Assembly (NCBI GenBank): GCA_902702965.1 | Contig: CACRXP010000046.1 | Location: 1,228,249-1,292,248, forward strand | Reading direction: 5' to 3' | From: Spirometra erinaceieuropaei | Lineage: Eukaryota > Platyhelminthes > Cestoda > Diphyllobothriidea > Diphyllobothriidae | Length of the DNA stretch: 64,000 nucleotides | Part shown: positions 47,938 through 59,299 of the stretch, in pieces | Numbering within the stretch: position 1 is the first letter of the stretch | Layout: every line of letters starts with the position of its first letter | Notes under the pieces: model-generated | What the model was told of the DNA's origin: nothing | Database searches by the model: none | Seen by the model: the letters and a program-made list of their open reading frames with translations, nothing else | Program-made: the position numbers and the translations under genes

Positions 47938-50900
47938 CAAGTTGACGGAGATGGGTTTGTATAGTTAGCATCGTTAAAAAGCCATATTTTCGCTAATCAT
48001 TTTCAATGCCAGAAGCAGTTTGGCCTTGTTGCAAGAAACATTCCTAAGTAGCGTTTACGTTCTATGGAACATCACAAGGCATTATTTGATTTAACGGATG
48101 AGGCATGTGTAATAGTTAAAGCAAGATTATTGATGTATGCATTTCGTTAGTATCACACGACTTTATGATCACAAAAATATCCATAAATTCGACTTTTAAA
48201 ACGCTAAGAATTTGCATACGCTACTCATATCAATTTGTCTTTGTTAGCGTGGGTTTATAGTGAGTTTTAGACAACGAATGAGTGTGTAATTTGTGCTGAA
48301 ACAAGACGCTCTTTATCTCGTATACGACATGTGATCTGGATAGAACAAACTTAGGTACATGAATGAAATAAAATAAGACGTTCAGCATTACGTGAACTCT
48401 AATAATAAACCCCATGCGTAAAATCGAATTGCGCATATGGTCGAGAGCGTTTGCAAGTTATGTTGTAAAGCTTCTGCATAACTACCATTTCGAGAGAGTG
48501 CTTTCTCTGCAGGAAGCAAAAACACAATTATTTCTTATCATGATGATTTCGCAAATAGTCTCGCGTTTTTGTTTTGGATATACAAAATGGACGTGCGTTT
48601 CTTATTATAATAGAGGTTACACGTAATTGTCAGTATAGTGAACTAAATAAGTCAGCCAGGCAGTATTCTTCCGAAAGCACATCCTGGGAACAGCCGTGGA
48701 AATGTAAAAATTGGGAAGCGTATGTTAAGCCTAGAGTCAGAAAATAGTGTTTCTCAGTAATACAATCCATGCATTGTAAGTACCCATGCCTTTAAATCTC
48801 ATCCATCATCGTTTTGGCTGTGCGTGTATAAAGTGTTCTCTGTAAGGGCTGTTTTTCCAACACGATTACTTGATCATGAATCCGAACATCGTGTTTTCGA
48901 GTGCCGTACTATAAGCCCCTTATTTTTATGTGCATAGTCTGGTTACTGAATCACAAGTCACATTAAAACACAAGAATTCTATTTGATGCAGTGAAGGATT
49001 TATTAGTAATTCACTAGGAATATTGATTACTAATTATATATTAAAGCGTTTTGAAATAATCAAAGCCGTTAACCGGCGTTAGACGGTAGTCAGAACACTC
49101 CGCACGTTGTCTGTAAAATGTGAGCTTTTCAGATATCGTCAATGCACAGGTATATGATATCACTCGCATATAAATTTAATGGTGTTGCTCGGATGCATGC
49201 AAAAAATGTCTATCCCTGAAGCAATAAGAAACATCTACCAATATCCAAATGGACTCTTTAATTAAGCGCAATATGTTGTAATCTGAAGTACGTTTCTGTG
49301 TACATGTGCTTACCCGTAGAGTTTGCGTTTGACACGACGCAAAGGATAAGTTCAGTAGATACCAGTCTGCAAGACCAGATGTCTGAGTCCACGCTACAAC
49401 CGTAGTTTACAAACGGGTCTAAACCGCATGCGAACAGAAGCATCGACCTTGATTGAGAAGGCAGTGTTTGTGTCGAGTGCAGGTTGCTGAATATATCACT
49501 CGCGGCAGAATCTACTAGAACGCGCTGATCTAAAATATATTTGGCGGAATAACGTTTGGTAACTCGCTACAAATGTGGAAGAACTTATGTTTTTGTTAAT
49601 TTCGTCCAAAAATTAACTTTTTTCTTACCTATCAGTAACTACTCCTGACGAAAAGCAAATCACTTTAAATGTAGGGGTGAAAATATATGCAAAGCTGTCT
49701 TTAAATGTATCCAGCACTTTTGTGCTTTTGTGAACTAGTGGTTTACTTTCAACCACCAAGAAAGGACATGGTTTCGGCCACACTTGTCGTACATTTAATT
49801 TTTTTTCGATTATTGCTATATTATTCGTGTAGGGGTAGATACAATTACGGTTGATTTGCTCTTTTTTGTCAGCCCTGTGGTTACTTTTGACACCAGTTCT
49901 CTTGTAATATTAATCTTTTACCCTGGTTATCTGGTTTTATTCCACCCCACATGAGGAAAGCCTATAAAAATTATCTAATCCTTTGTTTTTCTTAATTTTA
50001 GCATGCTATAGGACAAAAAGTTGAAAAAGTGCCAATGATGAACATTTCTGCGGAACTTTTTTAATGAACAAAATTAGAAATCGAGCAGATACATTTGGGA
50101 AATAACAAATTACTGGGTGTTAAACTGCTGAGCTTAAAACTATTGACGCATATTTTAAGTGCAGGGGCACGTAAGATATATATATATATATGCTTAAAAA
50201 ACGTAAGATTGCTTACAAATGAGCCAATCCCACTTGCAACTCAACGTCAAGGAAATGGCCACTGAAGTTAGAAAACACGTTTCTAGCAGGAAGACATAAA
50301 GTACGCCCATATTTAGCCGGACCTTAGAGAATTAAATTTTTGCATATGCTACTGCTATTTATAATTAAGACTATCGCGTAATCTAATTACTAAAGACAGG
50401 TAATTACAAACCAAACAAAATGCTTGCCGCAACCTGGTTGGTGCACCATGACTCTAAGAAAAGCGTCTCGTCGCCAGCACTGCAAGCTTTTTTGCATTGC
50501 AGGGACAGGTCAGGTTAAAAATAATTTTTCCAAGAAAGAAAACCTACGCATTTTGAAATTCCAACGTCAGACTTCCATAAGCTATTCTTTTTCAAAAATA
50601 CAGGCAGGATTTTAGGTACCTTGTTCCAAATGATTGTCGTGTGGTTTGTTTTACATAAAGAGAAAGCCGCAGGATCTCCGACGAAGAGTACAATGATTTC
50701 AAGTGCACATACATTAGCGCATCATAACAAGAGAGGGATCAAAGACGATTTGGCATTGAATAAGAATAAAACGGCCTGCATAAATTCAGCCTCAATTTAG
50801 ATAAATGCTGCAGATCAAGAACAATAAAGTAGCATTAACATGTTTAAGTGTGCTGGAGCTTGGCGCAAGCCAATTGTTTGTTGCGCGATTATTGACTCAT

Positions 50901-52023
50901 AAATTGTCAATCTGCTTTCTTTTTTGAGCTGTACAGGTGGAATATCACACCACCTACTGCTTAATCAGTCAAACTAGTCAATATACACTTTTCCAGAGGA
51001 CAACATAGTCCTTATCAATGGTGCGTTACCTGGGACTGCGAAAACCGTCATCATTCAACCGGCCATCGCAATTCCACTTCAATACGATCTACGTCTTGCC
51101 AAGTGTTTGCCAGAACACCCTGAATGCGACTATTTTCGCATCCGGGCAAGCAATCTGAGATTATTTTATGCAAACGAACAGCGAGACTTCCACAAGACAT
51201 CAGTATAACAGATGGATGAGTTGGGACTTTAATTCATAAATAGGGTAAGCTACCGATGGCTAATCAAATCATGGCCTAAGTAGACGGCCGCACATAAATA
51301 CATGAAGCATCCAGCAGGTAGATTATGAAAAGACAGTTGGAATTTCTGCGCATTTGCTCGAAAGATTGACGGCCACTTGGTGAGTCTGATAGAGCACGTT
51401 CCATTTGTCTGTCGTCTTTACACATTTTTATCCCACACCAGATGTCTTGAAGCCTCATGGCGTATCCTGAGGACCGTAGGACAATCTTGATGGCATCGCG
51501 ATGCTTCGGAAAAGGCATTGCACATCTTAAAAGTAAATTTTGCTATGAGTGTTATGGGGTAGCAGAAGCTCAGTGGACATTAGGAATATGGGGGCAGCAA
51601 GCTGGTGTAATCAAGATGTGACTCGTAGGTGACGCTAGCCGAAGACTAACAAACAAGAATTCGCTAATCGATTGCATGTCTGCTAATGTAATTGATTAAG
51701 AAACTTGTCAACCAAATTATATGCTGAAACCGAGCTTTTTATATCGATTGTTCCAGTCCAGTGAATGATCGAAAAGCAATGCGAAGATTGTTCAAGATGT
51801 TAGTGACAAATAATGGGGTTCAGCTATACCTGCAAAATTGCGTCAATCATATTTATCCCCCATGCCTTTCGACTTAGTATCTCAGAAGAGGTCACCCTTT
51901 CAACAATAGCCAGTCAGGTATTCATGTCGCCGGAAGTCGATGTGCTAAACTGCGCCGAGTAAAGCGTCACTTCTTACAGAAAAAACGTCTGGCTACATCC
52001 GGGGCACCACATGCCTAAGTGTT
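47938..52023. other. Unassigned region, 4 kb
   Basis: AT-rich, with no long frames, recognisable proteins or repeats that I can support. Only a short TA tract is visible at about 50175-50191. Confidence 0.45.
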
Positions 52024-52611
52024 GTGACTCGCAACAACAATTGTAGCCTGAATGATGGCTTTAGGTGCGATCTCACACCGCGAACGTCTTATCTTTGTTT
52101 TGCTCCTAACTACAGCAGCCTCACGGTCGCGAAGGGCGATATTCGCCATGTGCCCCACCATGTTTTCAAGACCACGCATACGAAAATCCAGCAAGATGCA
52201 GGAGAGCAACCTGGTGTCGTTTGTCAGACCCCATGCAGCAACCGCCCTCGCCATTATACAGGATAGTTCGTACCATGAGTTAGATAGCGATTGATGGAGC
52301 AAAAACGGACAGTTCGTAGAGGCAACCCACAATCTCGAGTCGTTATTCATACTCCGGAGGAAGGTCTCGAATGCAACTTCGCAAGCCAGCAATTAAGTAG
52401 GGCGAGAACTGCTGGAAGCCTGGTTGGCTGCCACCAAATCCATCGACAGACATTTTGGTATGCCTCCCTGTTATCAGGTATCTCGTTCCCGCGGCCAGGA
52501 GGCGCGGACCAATACGCAGACAGGGACGCACGTCGCCTCGCGTCTTGGCTACGGCATAGACGCAGTCTTATAGCGAACACCACTTCCCGCTTAAACGCCC
52601 TCCTACCTTGA
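52024..52611 (+). mobile_element. Penelope-like element fragment, GIY-YIG endonuclease, degenerate
   Basis: The plus strand reads GVVCQTPCSNRPRHYTG (the GIY and YIG strands with a CxxC-like pair, ending 52263), three stops, then in the same frame EQKRTVRRGNPQSRVVIHTP and EGLECNFASQQLSRARTAG. After a one-base shift at about 52413 it reads GRELLEAWLAATKSIDRH and MPPCYQVSRS. The EAW motif matches the intact copy at 1521-2300. The first Tyr of GIY is Cys. The RT part is missing, and this copy is from a different Penelope subfamily. Confidence 0.8.
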
Positions 52612-52865
52612 CTATGTAACAGTTAATTTGACGTTGTATTCTCCCGGTCTCTGATAATGGCCTCCTGTGCGATAAAAACAACTCAGACTGATACATGTGA
52701 TGACCCTGTGATCATGCATTAGTCGTCTTTGAAACAAGAACCGGGGATCCACATATATACTTCCATTGGTGATTTACAACTTGTAAAGTAAGTGCTGCAT
52801 TTATGTGTCCCCCTACTTCGCCTGGGTCCGTTGGCAAGCCAGTGTCCGATAGATTAAACCTTTGG
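52612..52865. other. Short unassigned spacer
   Basis: May include the 3' end of the Penelope fragment. No feature seen. Confidence 0.3.
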
Positions 52866-52986
52866 ACGGGGCTGTGGCCGACGCGGTTAAGTTGCTTTTT
52901 TCCCGCACCACACATGACCTGGCCCCCGCGAAATGTGCTTGACGTCCAAAAGAGAGGTTCGAATCCCACTTAAGTACGAGCCCCGT
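52866..52986 (+). repeat. tRNA-like element (pseudo-tRNA or SINE head)
   Basis: The ends pair perfectly over 8 bp (ACGGGGCT at 52866-52873, AGCCCCGT at 52979-52986), like an acceptor stem. An A-box-like TGGCCGACGCGGTTAAG follows the first arm, and a perfect B-box GGTTCGAATCC is at 52956-52966. At 121 nt it is too long for a normal tRNA, and the T-stem pairs poorly. It is more likely a tRNA-derived repeat than a working tRNA. Confidence 0.5.
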
Positions 52987-53599
52987 AGAGATCTGACTGT
53001 TAGGCCTGAGTGCAACCAGTTTGATTTAGCAGTTGGAAGCCCTCTAAGGCACGATTTTAGCTCGAAGTGATGGCTGGGAGTGTACAAGACTCATTTAAAA
53101 GTAGATGGGCCAATTTGCCACAATAATTGTCTCTTCGGTGTCGACCCAGTTCCTATCTTTTTTCTCCGATGCACCAGTTAACTGTCAGGACCTGTCGTTC
53201 ATCTGGTGCTGAGAGTAGGAGCAGTGAACGGCGTCACTTTAAGCCTGCGCCAGGACGTGCAAAATAAACTGCTATCTACGGCAGTAGTATATGACTGGGC
53301 GGCTTCTGCGCTGCCTCAATGTCACTTGATGTAACTTGAGCGTTCAGCACACTAGCAGCTGGTCACTTTTTCAGGGCCATTTACCCCCACCTTCGGACGT
53401 GTGGTTTGAACACGTACTCCCCACAATTCAATGTGCTTCACTCTCACAGTCGCAATTATTTATTTTTTTCATTCTGTTTGAGGACAGTTTCGCGGGAGCA
53501 AGACGGTTCGATGCGAGCACCATTCCTCTGTTTATGCACAGGTAGTTTAGAATTGGTTTCGTGTAAAGCGGTCATGCCATAATTAGTCTGACCTTTGCA
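52987..53599. other. Unassigned spacer
   Basis: No supported feature. A 69-codon frame at 53336-53545 has no recognisable content. Confidence 0.35.
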
Positions 53600-53624
53600 T
53601 ATTACTCTATTTTTGCATTCAGAA

Positions 53625-53945
53625 AAGCTCCCACAAATTTTGGGTGCTGGAAACTCTGATCGACTGTACCGTAGCGATGGCGTTTGTGGTCTCAGAACAC
53701 TATGGCCGGTCTCACCAGCTGTTTCTCAACGCCTCTACTTTGGCTATCCCCAAATTCATGAAAGGAATTTGACGTCCAAAAATCTCCGATACCGTGCAAC
53801 CTCCCCCCTTCTTGACGGTTGATATTCTACCACCGCCGGCAGTTTTTTCTCCTGAGCCATCCAAACCATAAAAACCACCATCAACTATATTTCTATCTCT
53901 TTAGCTCAGGATTTTTTTTCACTGCCGGTCGGATTTATGTTTAAA
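53625..53945 (-). repeat. Dispersed repeat family B, copy 3 (inverted)
   Basis: Reverse complement of the 6009-6345 repeat, closer to copy 1 than to copy 2 (for example the 'ttgatggtggttttt' block). The middle lacks about 20 bp present in the other copies. Confidence 0.75.
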
Positions 53946-54040
53946 CGCTTCCCTTGACAATCCCTGTAAACTGGCATTAAATAAAAATTTATTTATATAT
54001 TTAGTTATATATGCCTTAGCGTGTCGTGAGGTGTTGAATC
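53946..54040. other. Short spacer
   Basis: AT-rich, no feature. Confidence 0.3.
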
Positions 54041-54540
54041 GTCATTTAAGACAGGAAATAGAAACCAAACATATGGAAATATTGTTCTCACACCCTAATA
54101 ACTTCTGACCCCCACTCGCCCACATAGACGTATGCTGTCTCGCCATTCCGTCTCCCCCCCTTGCGACACGGAGAACAGCAACCGAACTCCCTACCATCTC
54201 GAACGACGGCGCATTGCCCCCTGACCCCATATCGCATCAGCGATCTGCCGCCCTCATTCCCAATGATCCGGATTCGCCTGCTCTTTCTCCACCTCCCTCT
54301 GCCCCACAGCCTACCGTGTCCACCCCTCTCACGCATCAGCTGTCTGTTTGTCGTTGTCTGTCCTGTCGTGCCAGCCGACCTAGCCTGCCGATATCACTCA
54401 CCCCTCTGTTCATTTCGTCCCACGATGGTTCGGTGTCACCGACTTGAAAATTTACGAGTGCGACTAGATTTTCCGAAGAGCCATCTCATTTTCATTATAT
54501 CACCTCGGAATGCACACCACATTAGTTAGTCAATATGGAA
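54041..54540 (+). other. C-rich island with low-complexity Pro/Ser frames
   Basis: The plus strand at 54110-54420 is strongly C/T-rich within an AT-rich neighbourhood. Overlapping plus frames (54161-54529 and 54214-54447) are Pro/Ser/Leu-rich with no domain, resembling leaders of LINE ORF1 regions. I do not call a gene. Confidence 0.35.
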
Positions 54541-57509
54541 ATATTTTCGCATGATTTCTTTGCTATTACTGGTAGCCCTATGCACGGCAGCCGGGATTGT
54601 AGACTGAGATTTAGGGTGTAACAAAGCAAAAATATTTCGTGAATGAAGCTCCACGATAGGTATACTGTTATCATGATTAACATGTTGCGGCTTGTTCTAA
54701 CAGCGATTGGGAATACTGTTGCCTGTGTGTATGAATAATCTTTGCTTGTACAAGTGAATGTTTGTTATGTAATGGTGATTACTGTAACGTATGACATGCG
54801 GACGTAGACGTCATTAGTTTAGTGAAACGGAGCAAAAAATCCGACAATCGAAGCCGCGCTCTGTATGAGGTAGCTGTAGTCACATGTTTAGCCTAAAAAG
54901 ATTTGTCAAGATGTTGTAATTTTTTGCCGGAAAGATGAACATCTGCTATCAAGTGATCGCGGAAAACATTGTTTAATGTACAGGAACGCTCACTGGACGT
55001 CTAACCATGTGCTGCGGAGCTGACGGCTTTTGCCACGCAGACAACAGAAATACGCATGATTAATTTTTTCTCATACCTATGTTTTATTGGTTTTCAATGA
55101 GACGTTCTCAAAACCCCAACGCCTCCATTTAACACTCGAAATCTGGCGGATGAAGGTCGGGCATTGACAGAGCGTTTTGCGATCTTGTTAAATAGTCAGG
55201 TGCATTCAGGCCTATCTATCTCAGATATTGACAATGTCGAGAAATGTCCACTGTCCTTTGAACCGTTGGAGGAAGGCCTTGGTAGACCAAATTTCATCAC
55301 ACATTAGATGTATCGAGAAAAAGTGTGCTTACAGTGTACATAAACAGAAGCCAGCGTAATGCACTATAGATTCACATTTCGGGAAGCCTTAAGCTTTCTC
55401 AGAGGTGACAACTGAGTTGTGGAGATTCATTGTGTCATAACATTCATTGCTTGATATTTCATGCTCGGTGTTGGGACATAAGGGATTTCCCTTGCACCCA
55501 CGCACGGCTACTAAAAGTAATTGGCTGCTTGAATTCTACTGACATTTTCAAGCACTTTGAAGTTGGAGCAGGAATGTATTTGAATAATGGGATTCACCCA
55601 AAGTCTGCCAGTATATATGCTTATTCGCATCTGCTGACTAGGGGCACAGTCCATGCAGGTAACTAACTTGTTCGTTACTTGACGCCAACTAAGTTCTCTG
55701 CAAACATTGAGCTTGCTTGGTTATTAAGACTACTGCAATGTACCTTTCGGTTCTCCATTTTGTATCATAATCACAACCAAAATCTGCCTCTCTTGACCGT
55801 CTGCTGTCTCCGTAAGACAGTGTGAGTTGGCCTTTATTTCAATGAAAATCCCCATTTCGTGCCGTTTAGAAGGCCAGGTTGAAATAGGCAGGGCCAGTAT
55901 AATCGAGCGGCAACCCAACTGTTAGTCTGAAGTAGCAAGTGGCATGGCCTCAGACCAGAGCAGGTTTGACCTGATTTTGAATGTCTAGTCTGTGAGTTAA
56001 CTTACGGTGTTTACTGTCAGTTCACCGTTAGTGAGTACTTTTTAGACAGAAAACACATTTGTTTCCATGGAGTATAAGCTTAGCGAGGTGCGGCTTCAGC
56101 ACAACCAGCTGAAACTTATAACTGTTGCATAACAGCAGTAAATAAATTGCAGCGGGATTGCCTTACACGGGGTAATCCATTTGCGCAGATACACTGTTGT
56201 TCACCCATTTCTGACGACAACCGTCCAAGAGCAATGCTCATTGCGGCTGATCACGAGTTGTCGTCCAAAAGTGATTTAACACGAATGCACACGTCTTCTC
56301 GAGAAAGAAATTTAAAAAGCGAAACCCGCATCATAAGTTGTTGATGTCTTGGAATGCATATTTAGCGCACAATCGTAAACAGCGTTTAACTCATAAAATT
56401 AAACGGTTGCGCGAATAGCGTGCCGAGTTTATCGGCTTTAGACAGATTATCATTTTTTCCGGGCTTTGGCTCCGAGATGTCGATATATGTTTCACAGTCC
56501 TGACCAATGCACGCGTTACGACAATTCCGGTCTTCCGCGTCCAGGTCGGTAATGCTAGTCCTCATTACAAATACCTAAGCACCCATTAGCCGCTAGTGTT
56601 CTCAAGCTTTATCTTATTTTGAATACCCATATAATCACTCACTTTAAAGTTTGCCGTAACGCAAAATAGATGAAAAAACAAGCAAACGTTGACATCAAGC
56701 CAAACCTTGTTTGTTTTTGTTAACAACATGCGTTTGTACGGTGCAATTGAATTAGATGCTGCTGATTCTCGTGAAAAACGTCTAAGCCGTATGCGCCTAG
56801 ATGCTGACTGTGGACTGTTGGCTGACCGCCGTACTTTAAAACGCCTTCCTACTTGAACCATGCCATGTACTCAATTTCTCACACGCAAAGTGTTCCCGTA
56901 ATCCTATAATTTAAGCCTCATCAGCAACCCTGAATGGAGTTCCGTAGAAAAGCAGCATGAAGCTACGCCTGTGTGCTATCAAACGGTCGGTTCCTTTTTA
57001 TACTATGATTTTTGATGACAGTTAATAAGCCGGACTATGTCATTTCGGTTTCCCTTGTCTTTATCTGTACCGTCTCATTTATGTCTACCATTACTTGTCG
57101 CTGTGCTACATCCTGCGAGGGTTCTAGTATGACAAACAAGGCCCAACGTAAGAGGGACTATCGGTAACCTGAGCGCTTGGCGCCAATTTGTCATATTTCA
57201 TATTCTCAATCACAAATGACAGCACAACGAGCTCGTGGATTAATGGTAAAATATCGAACTCCATAGCAAAAAATCCCGTGTTCAAATTACAGGTAGTTTA
57301 CAATTTGAGTTGAGTATGACCTGCGGATTACGGCTAATACGCCAGAAATTGTCATCGCTGGTTCCCTTGTCTTTGGCAGTATCACGTTATCCACGTATTT
57401 CACTAATCGCTATGCAACAGCATTTGAGAGTTCTAATTCCAAAGGCACAACGGAGAGTGCACGTCCCGTTAGCCAAACAGTAAACGTCCATCTGTCAAAA
57501 TATACTTGT
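54541..57509. other. Unassigned region, 3 kb
   Basis: No gene supported apart from the very short frame listed at 56728. A weak exon-like stretch at about 55556-55660 ends in CAG/gtaact. Confidence 0.4.
56728..56856 (+). CDS. Unrecognised 42-codon basic open frame
   Basis: ATG to TGA: MRLYGAIELDAADSREKRLS followed by RMRLDADCGLLADRR. The Arg/Glu/Leu pattern resembles the repeats found ahead of some helicase-bearing transposon proteins, but that is only impression. No second copy in the window. Confidence 0.2.
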   Translation: MRLYGAIELDAADSREKRLSRMRLDADCGLLADRRTLKRLPT

Positions 57510-57835
57510 GTGTATATGTATCTGCATGCGTACTGTGCGTGGCCTATCTCATGAAATGTTGGCTGAAATTCTGAAATGCGTTTTCGACTAGGAAGGATTA
57601 CTTGGTCGCGGTGGTGATACTGATTATCTTAAGGCATACTCTTATAATATTTTCGACTCGGCCGGATGTCGGCTTTTAAATGCCGTTCTTTTCCATCTCC
57701 TGTAGAAAGCGTGCTCGGTAAAAAATGACTACGTATGTAGCATGCATTTGTTCCATTGATTGTCGATGGTCTTCGAAATTCAAATAAATTTTATAGGAAC
57801 CACAAACAAAAATATGCTTTCTTTTGATCAATCAT
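57510..57835 (+). mobile_element. Foldback family, single arm F4
   Basis: It matches the left arm of F1 and F2 ('ctgaaattctgaaatgcgtt', 'ccatctcctgtagaaag', 'tcggtaaaaaatgac'), ending at 'tatgctttcttttgat'. No mirrored arm follows; LINE sequence starts at once. It is a solo or truncated arm. Confidence 0.75.
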
Positions 57836-57839
57836 TAGC

Positions 57840-58454
57840 CGAAGAAACAAGAGTCGACGTCGATCACATCGACTTTAAAAAGCTTTTAATTGTGTTCCAA
57901 GCCACTGGTTACTCTACAATGCCCGAAAGTCTGATATAAGAGGGAAACTTCTGGACTGGATAGAGAGCCTTCTGACCGGCTGATCGTCGTCTGCGGGCAT
58001 TGGAAGTACGGAATCAACGGTAGTGTCTGTTGTGAGTGGCGTTTCCTAGGACTCTGTTTTCGGACTAGTACTATGTTCAGTTTATGCTGATGACTGTATG
58101 AATGGGCTAGGCTGCAATGGGGTCATGTATGCTGTTGACATCAAGATATGGCGAGCAAGCAATGGAGAAAATGGTTTACGGTCCTTGTAAGAAGGACAAA
58201 ATCGTCTAAGCGAATCTTCCGACAAATGACTGCTAACGTTTAACCTTAGAACGTTGGTCACACTTCGACTGGAAACAAATGGAAGAGGTAATGGAGAGGA
58301 TCACAATTACATCCTTGGCGGAAGGTGCCTTCCAAATGTGACCGAGCAAAAAAGAATTCGGGGTCCACATTTTGTCGTCTCTTAAGCTCTTCCCGAAGTG
58401 CATTAGGACGGCCAAAAAGGGCCACTGATGTTCTTTTAGCATTTAAACGAACTT

Positions 58455-58498
<44 letters not shown>

Positions 58499-58740
58499 AA
58501 AGAGTTATTAGAAAAAAATATACGGAGTGTCTACTCGTTTGCAACTGTATTATGGAATCCAAGCGTGGTGACGTGGTTGAAAGGACTAAACATTGCTGTC
58601 ACCTGAACATTCGAAGATACTCTTTTTCAAAGCGAATCCTTGGTGCCGGGAACAGGCTTCCCGAGGACGGGATAATGGCGGATTCCAGGAAGACATTTAA
58701 ACAAAGATTAGAAAAATATTTGCTTGAAAAATAGTCAGAA
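57840..58740 (+). pseudogene. LINE RT fragment, internally decayed, with mutated catalytic motif
   Basis: The plus strand reads DVDHIDFKKLLIVFQ (decayed motif A; a shift restores FNCVPSHW), LLDWIESLLTG, VSVVSGVS (motif B remnant) and GLGCNGVMYAVDIKIW (57840-58145). Motif C is YAVD, so one catalytic Asp is Val. After a TA microsatellite the C-terminus RRYSFSKRILGAGNRLPEDG and TFKQRLEKYLLEK ends at 58734. Frames shift at least three times. Confidence 0.75.
58457..58495 (+). repeat. (AT)n microsatellite, about 39 bp
   Basis: Uninterrupted alternating AT inside the decayed RT. Confidence 0.95.
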
Positions 58741-58744
58741 CCTA

Positions 58745-58935
58745 AGTTTATTTCATATTGACCCAATTGTGAGATACACATGGACTCTGTGGGATTCGAA
58801 TCCACGCAGAAAGAGGAAGCCTTTAATAAAGCCACCGCTCTAACCCCTCGAGTAATGATACCCCGCCAGGCGACGCGAGTTTAATCACATTTGAGTCAGG
58901 GCACCGAGGCATCGAGTTTTTCGCAGTTGGGTCAA
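58745..58935 (-). repeat. tRNA-derived SINE-like element, copy 1 (minus)
   Basis: On the minus strand, an A-box-like GGGGTTAGAGCGG and a B-box TTCGAATCCCAC with a near-complete T-stem (GTGGA/CCCAC) follow a shared 5' block 'gattaaactcgcgtcgcc'. Copy 2 at 59095 lies in inverted orientation and shares that block, the arms and a 'gttgggtcaatat' motif. Two diverged copies with flanking shared sequence favour a SINE over an isolated tRNA gene. Confidence 0.55.
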
Positions 58936-59094
58936 TATGAATTATTCACAATCTGCCAAAATACCTATGAATTACGTAACCCTCCTTGTCATTTAGTGGA
59001 TTCTATGTGAATTGCTTAGGAAAACCTGTTTGGGCAGTCAATTTACTCTATCAGATTTGGTGGAATCGAGACGATGCAGTAGGTTTGGCGGGCA

Positions 59095-59250
59095 ACTTGA
59101 CCCAAATGGGATTAAACTCGCGTCGCCCGGCGGGACCTCTTAGCTCAAGTGGTTAGAGCGTTGGCTGTACTAAAGCCTTCCCCTTACTGCGTGGGTTCTA
59201 ATCCCACCGAGGCACCGAGTTTTTTACAGTTGGGTCAATATCAATTTGCA
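59095..59250 (+). repeat. tRNA-derived SINE-like element, copy 2 (plus)
   Basis: The tRNA-like part at 59135-59220 has a D-arm (GCTC-loop-GAGC), a 9-base anticodon-like loop and a perfect 5-bp T-stem (GTGGG TTCTAAT CCCAC). The loop departs from the canonical TTCGAAT by one base. The tail 'cagttgggtcaatat' matches copy 1. Confidence 0.55.
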
Positions 59251-59299
59251 TTTTTGTTCAATTTTCTGAGTAGAACATGTTAATTATAGTGAGTCGATT

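Noticed and set aside
54161..54529. Pro/Ser-rich frames in a C-rich island
   Set aside because: Overlapping frames on both strands and no domain; composition explains them.
55430..55666. Possible exon ending in CAG/gtaact
   Set aside because: The acceptor side is weak and the protein has no recognisable feature, so I did not list it as coding.
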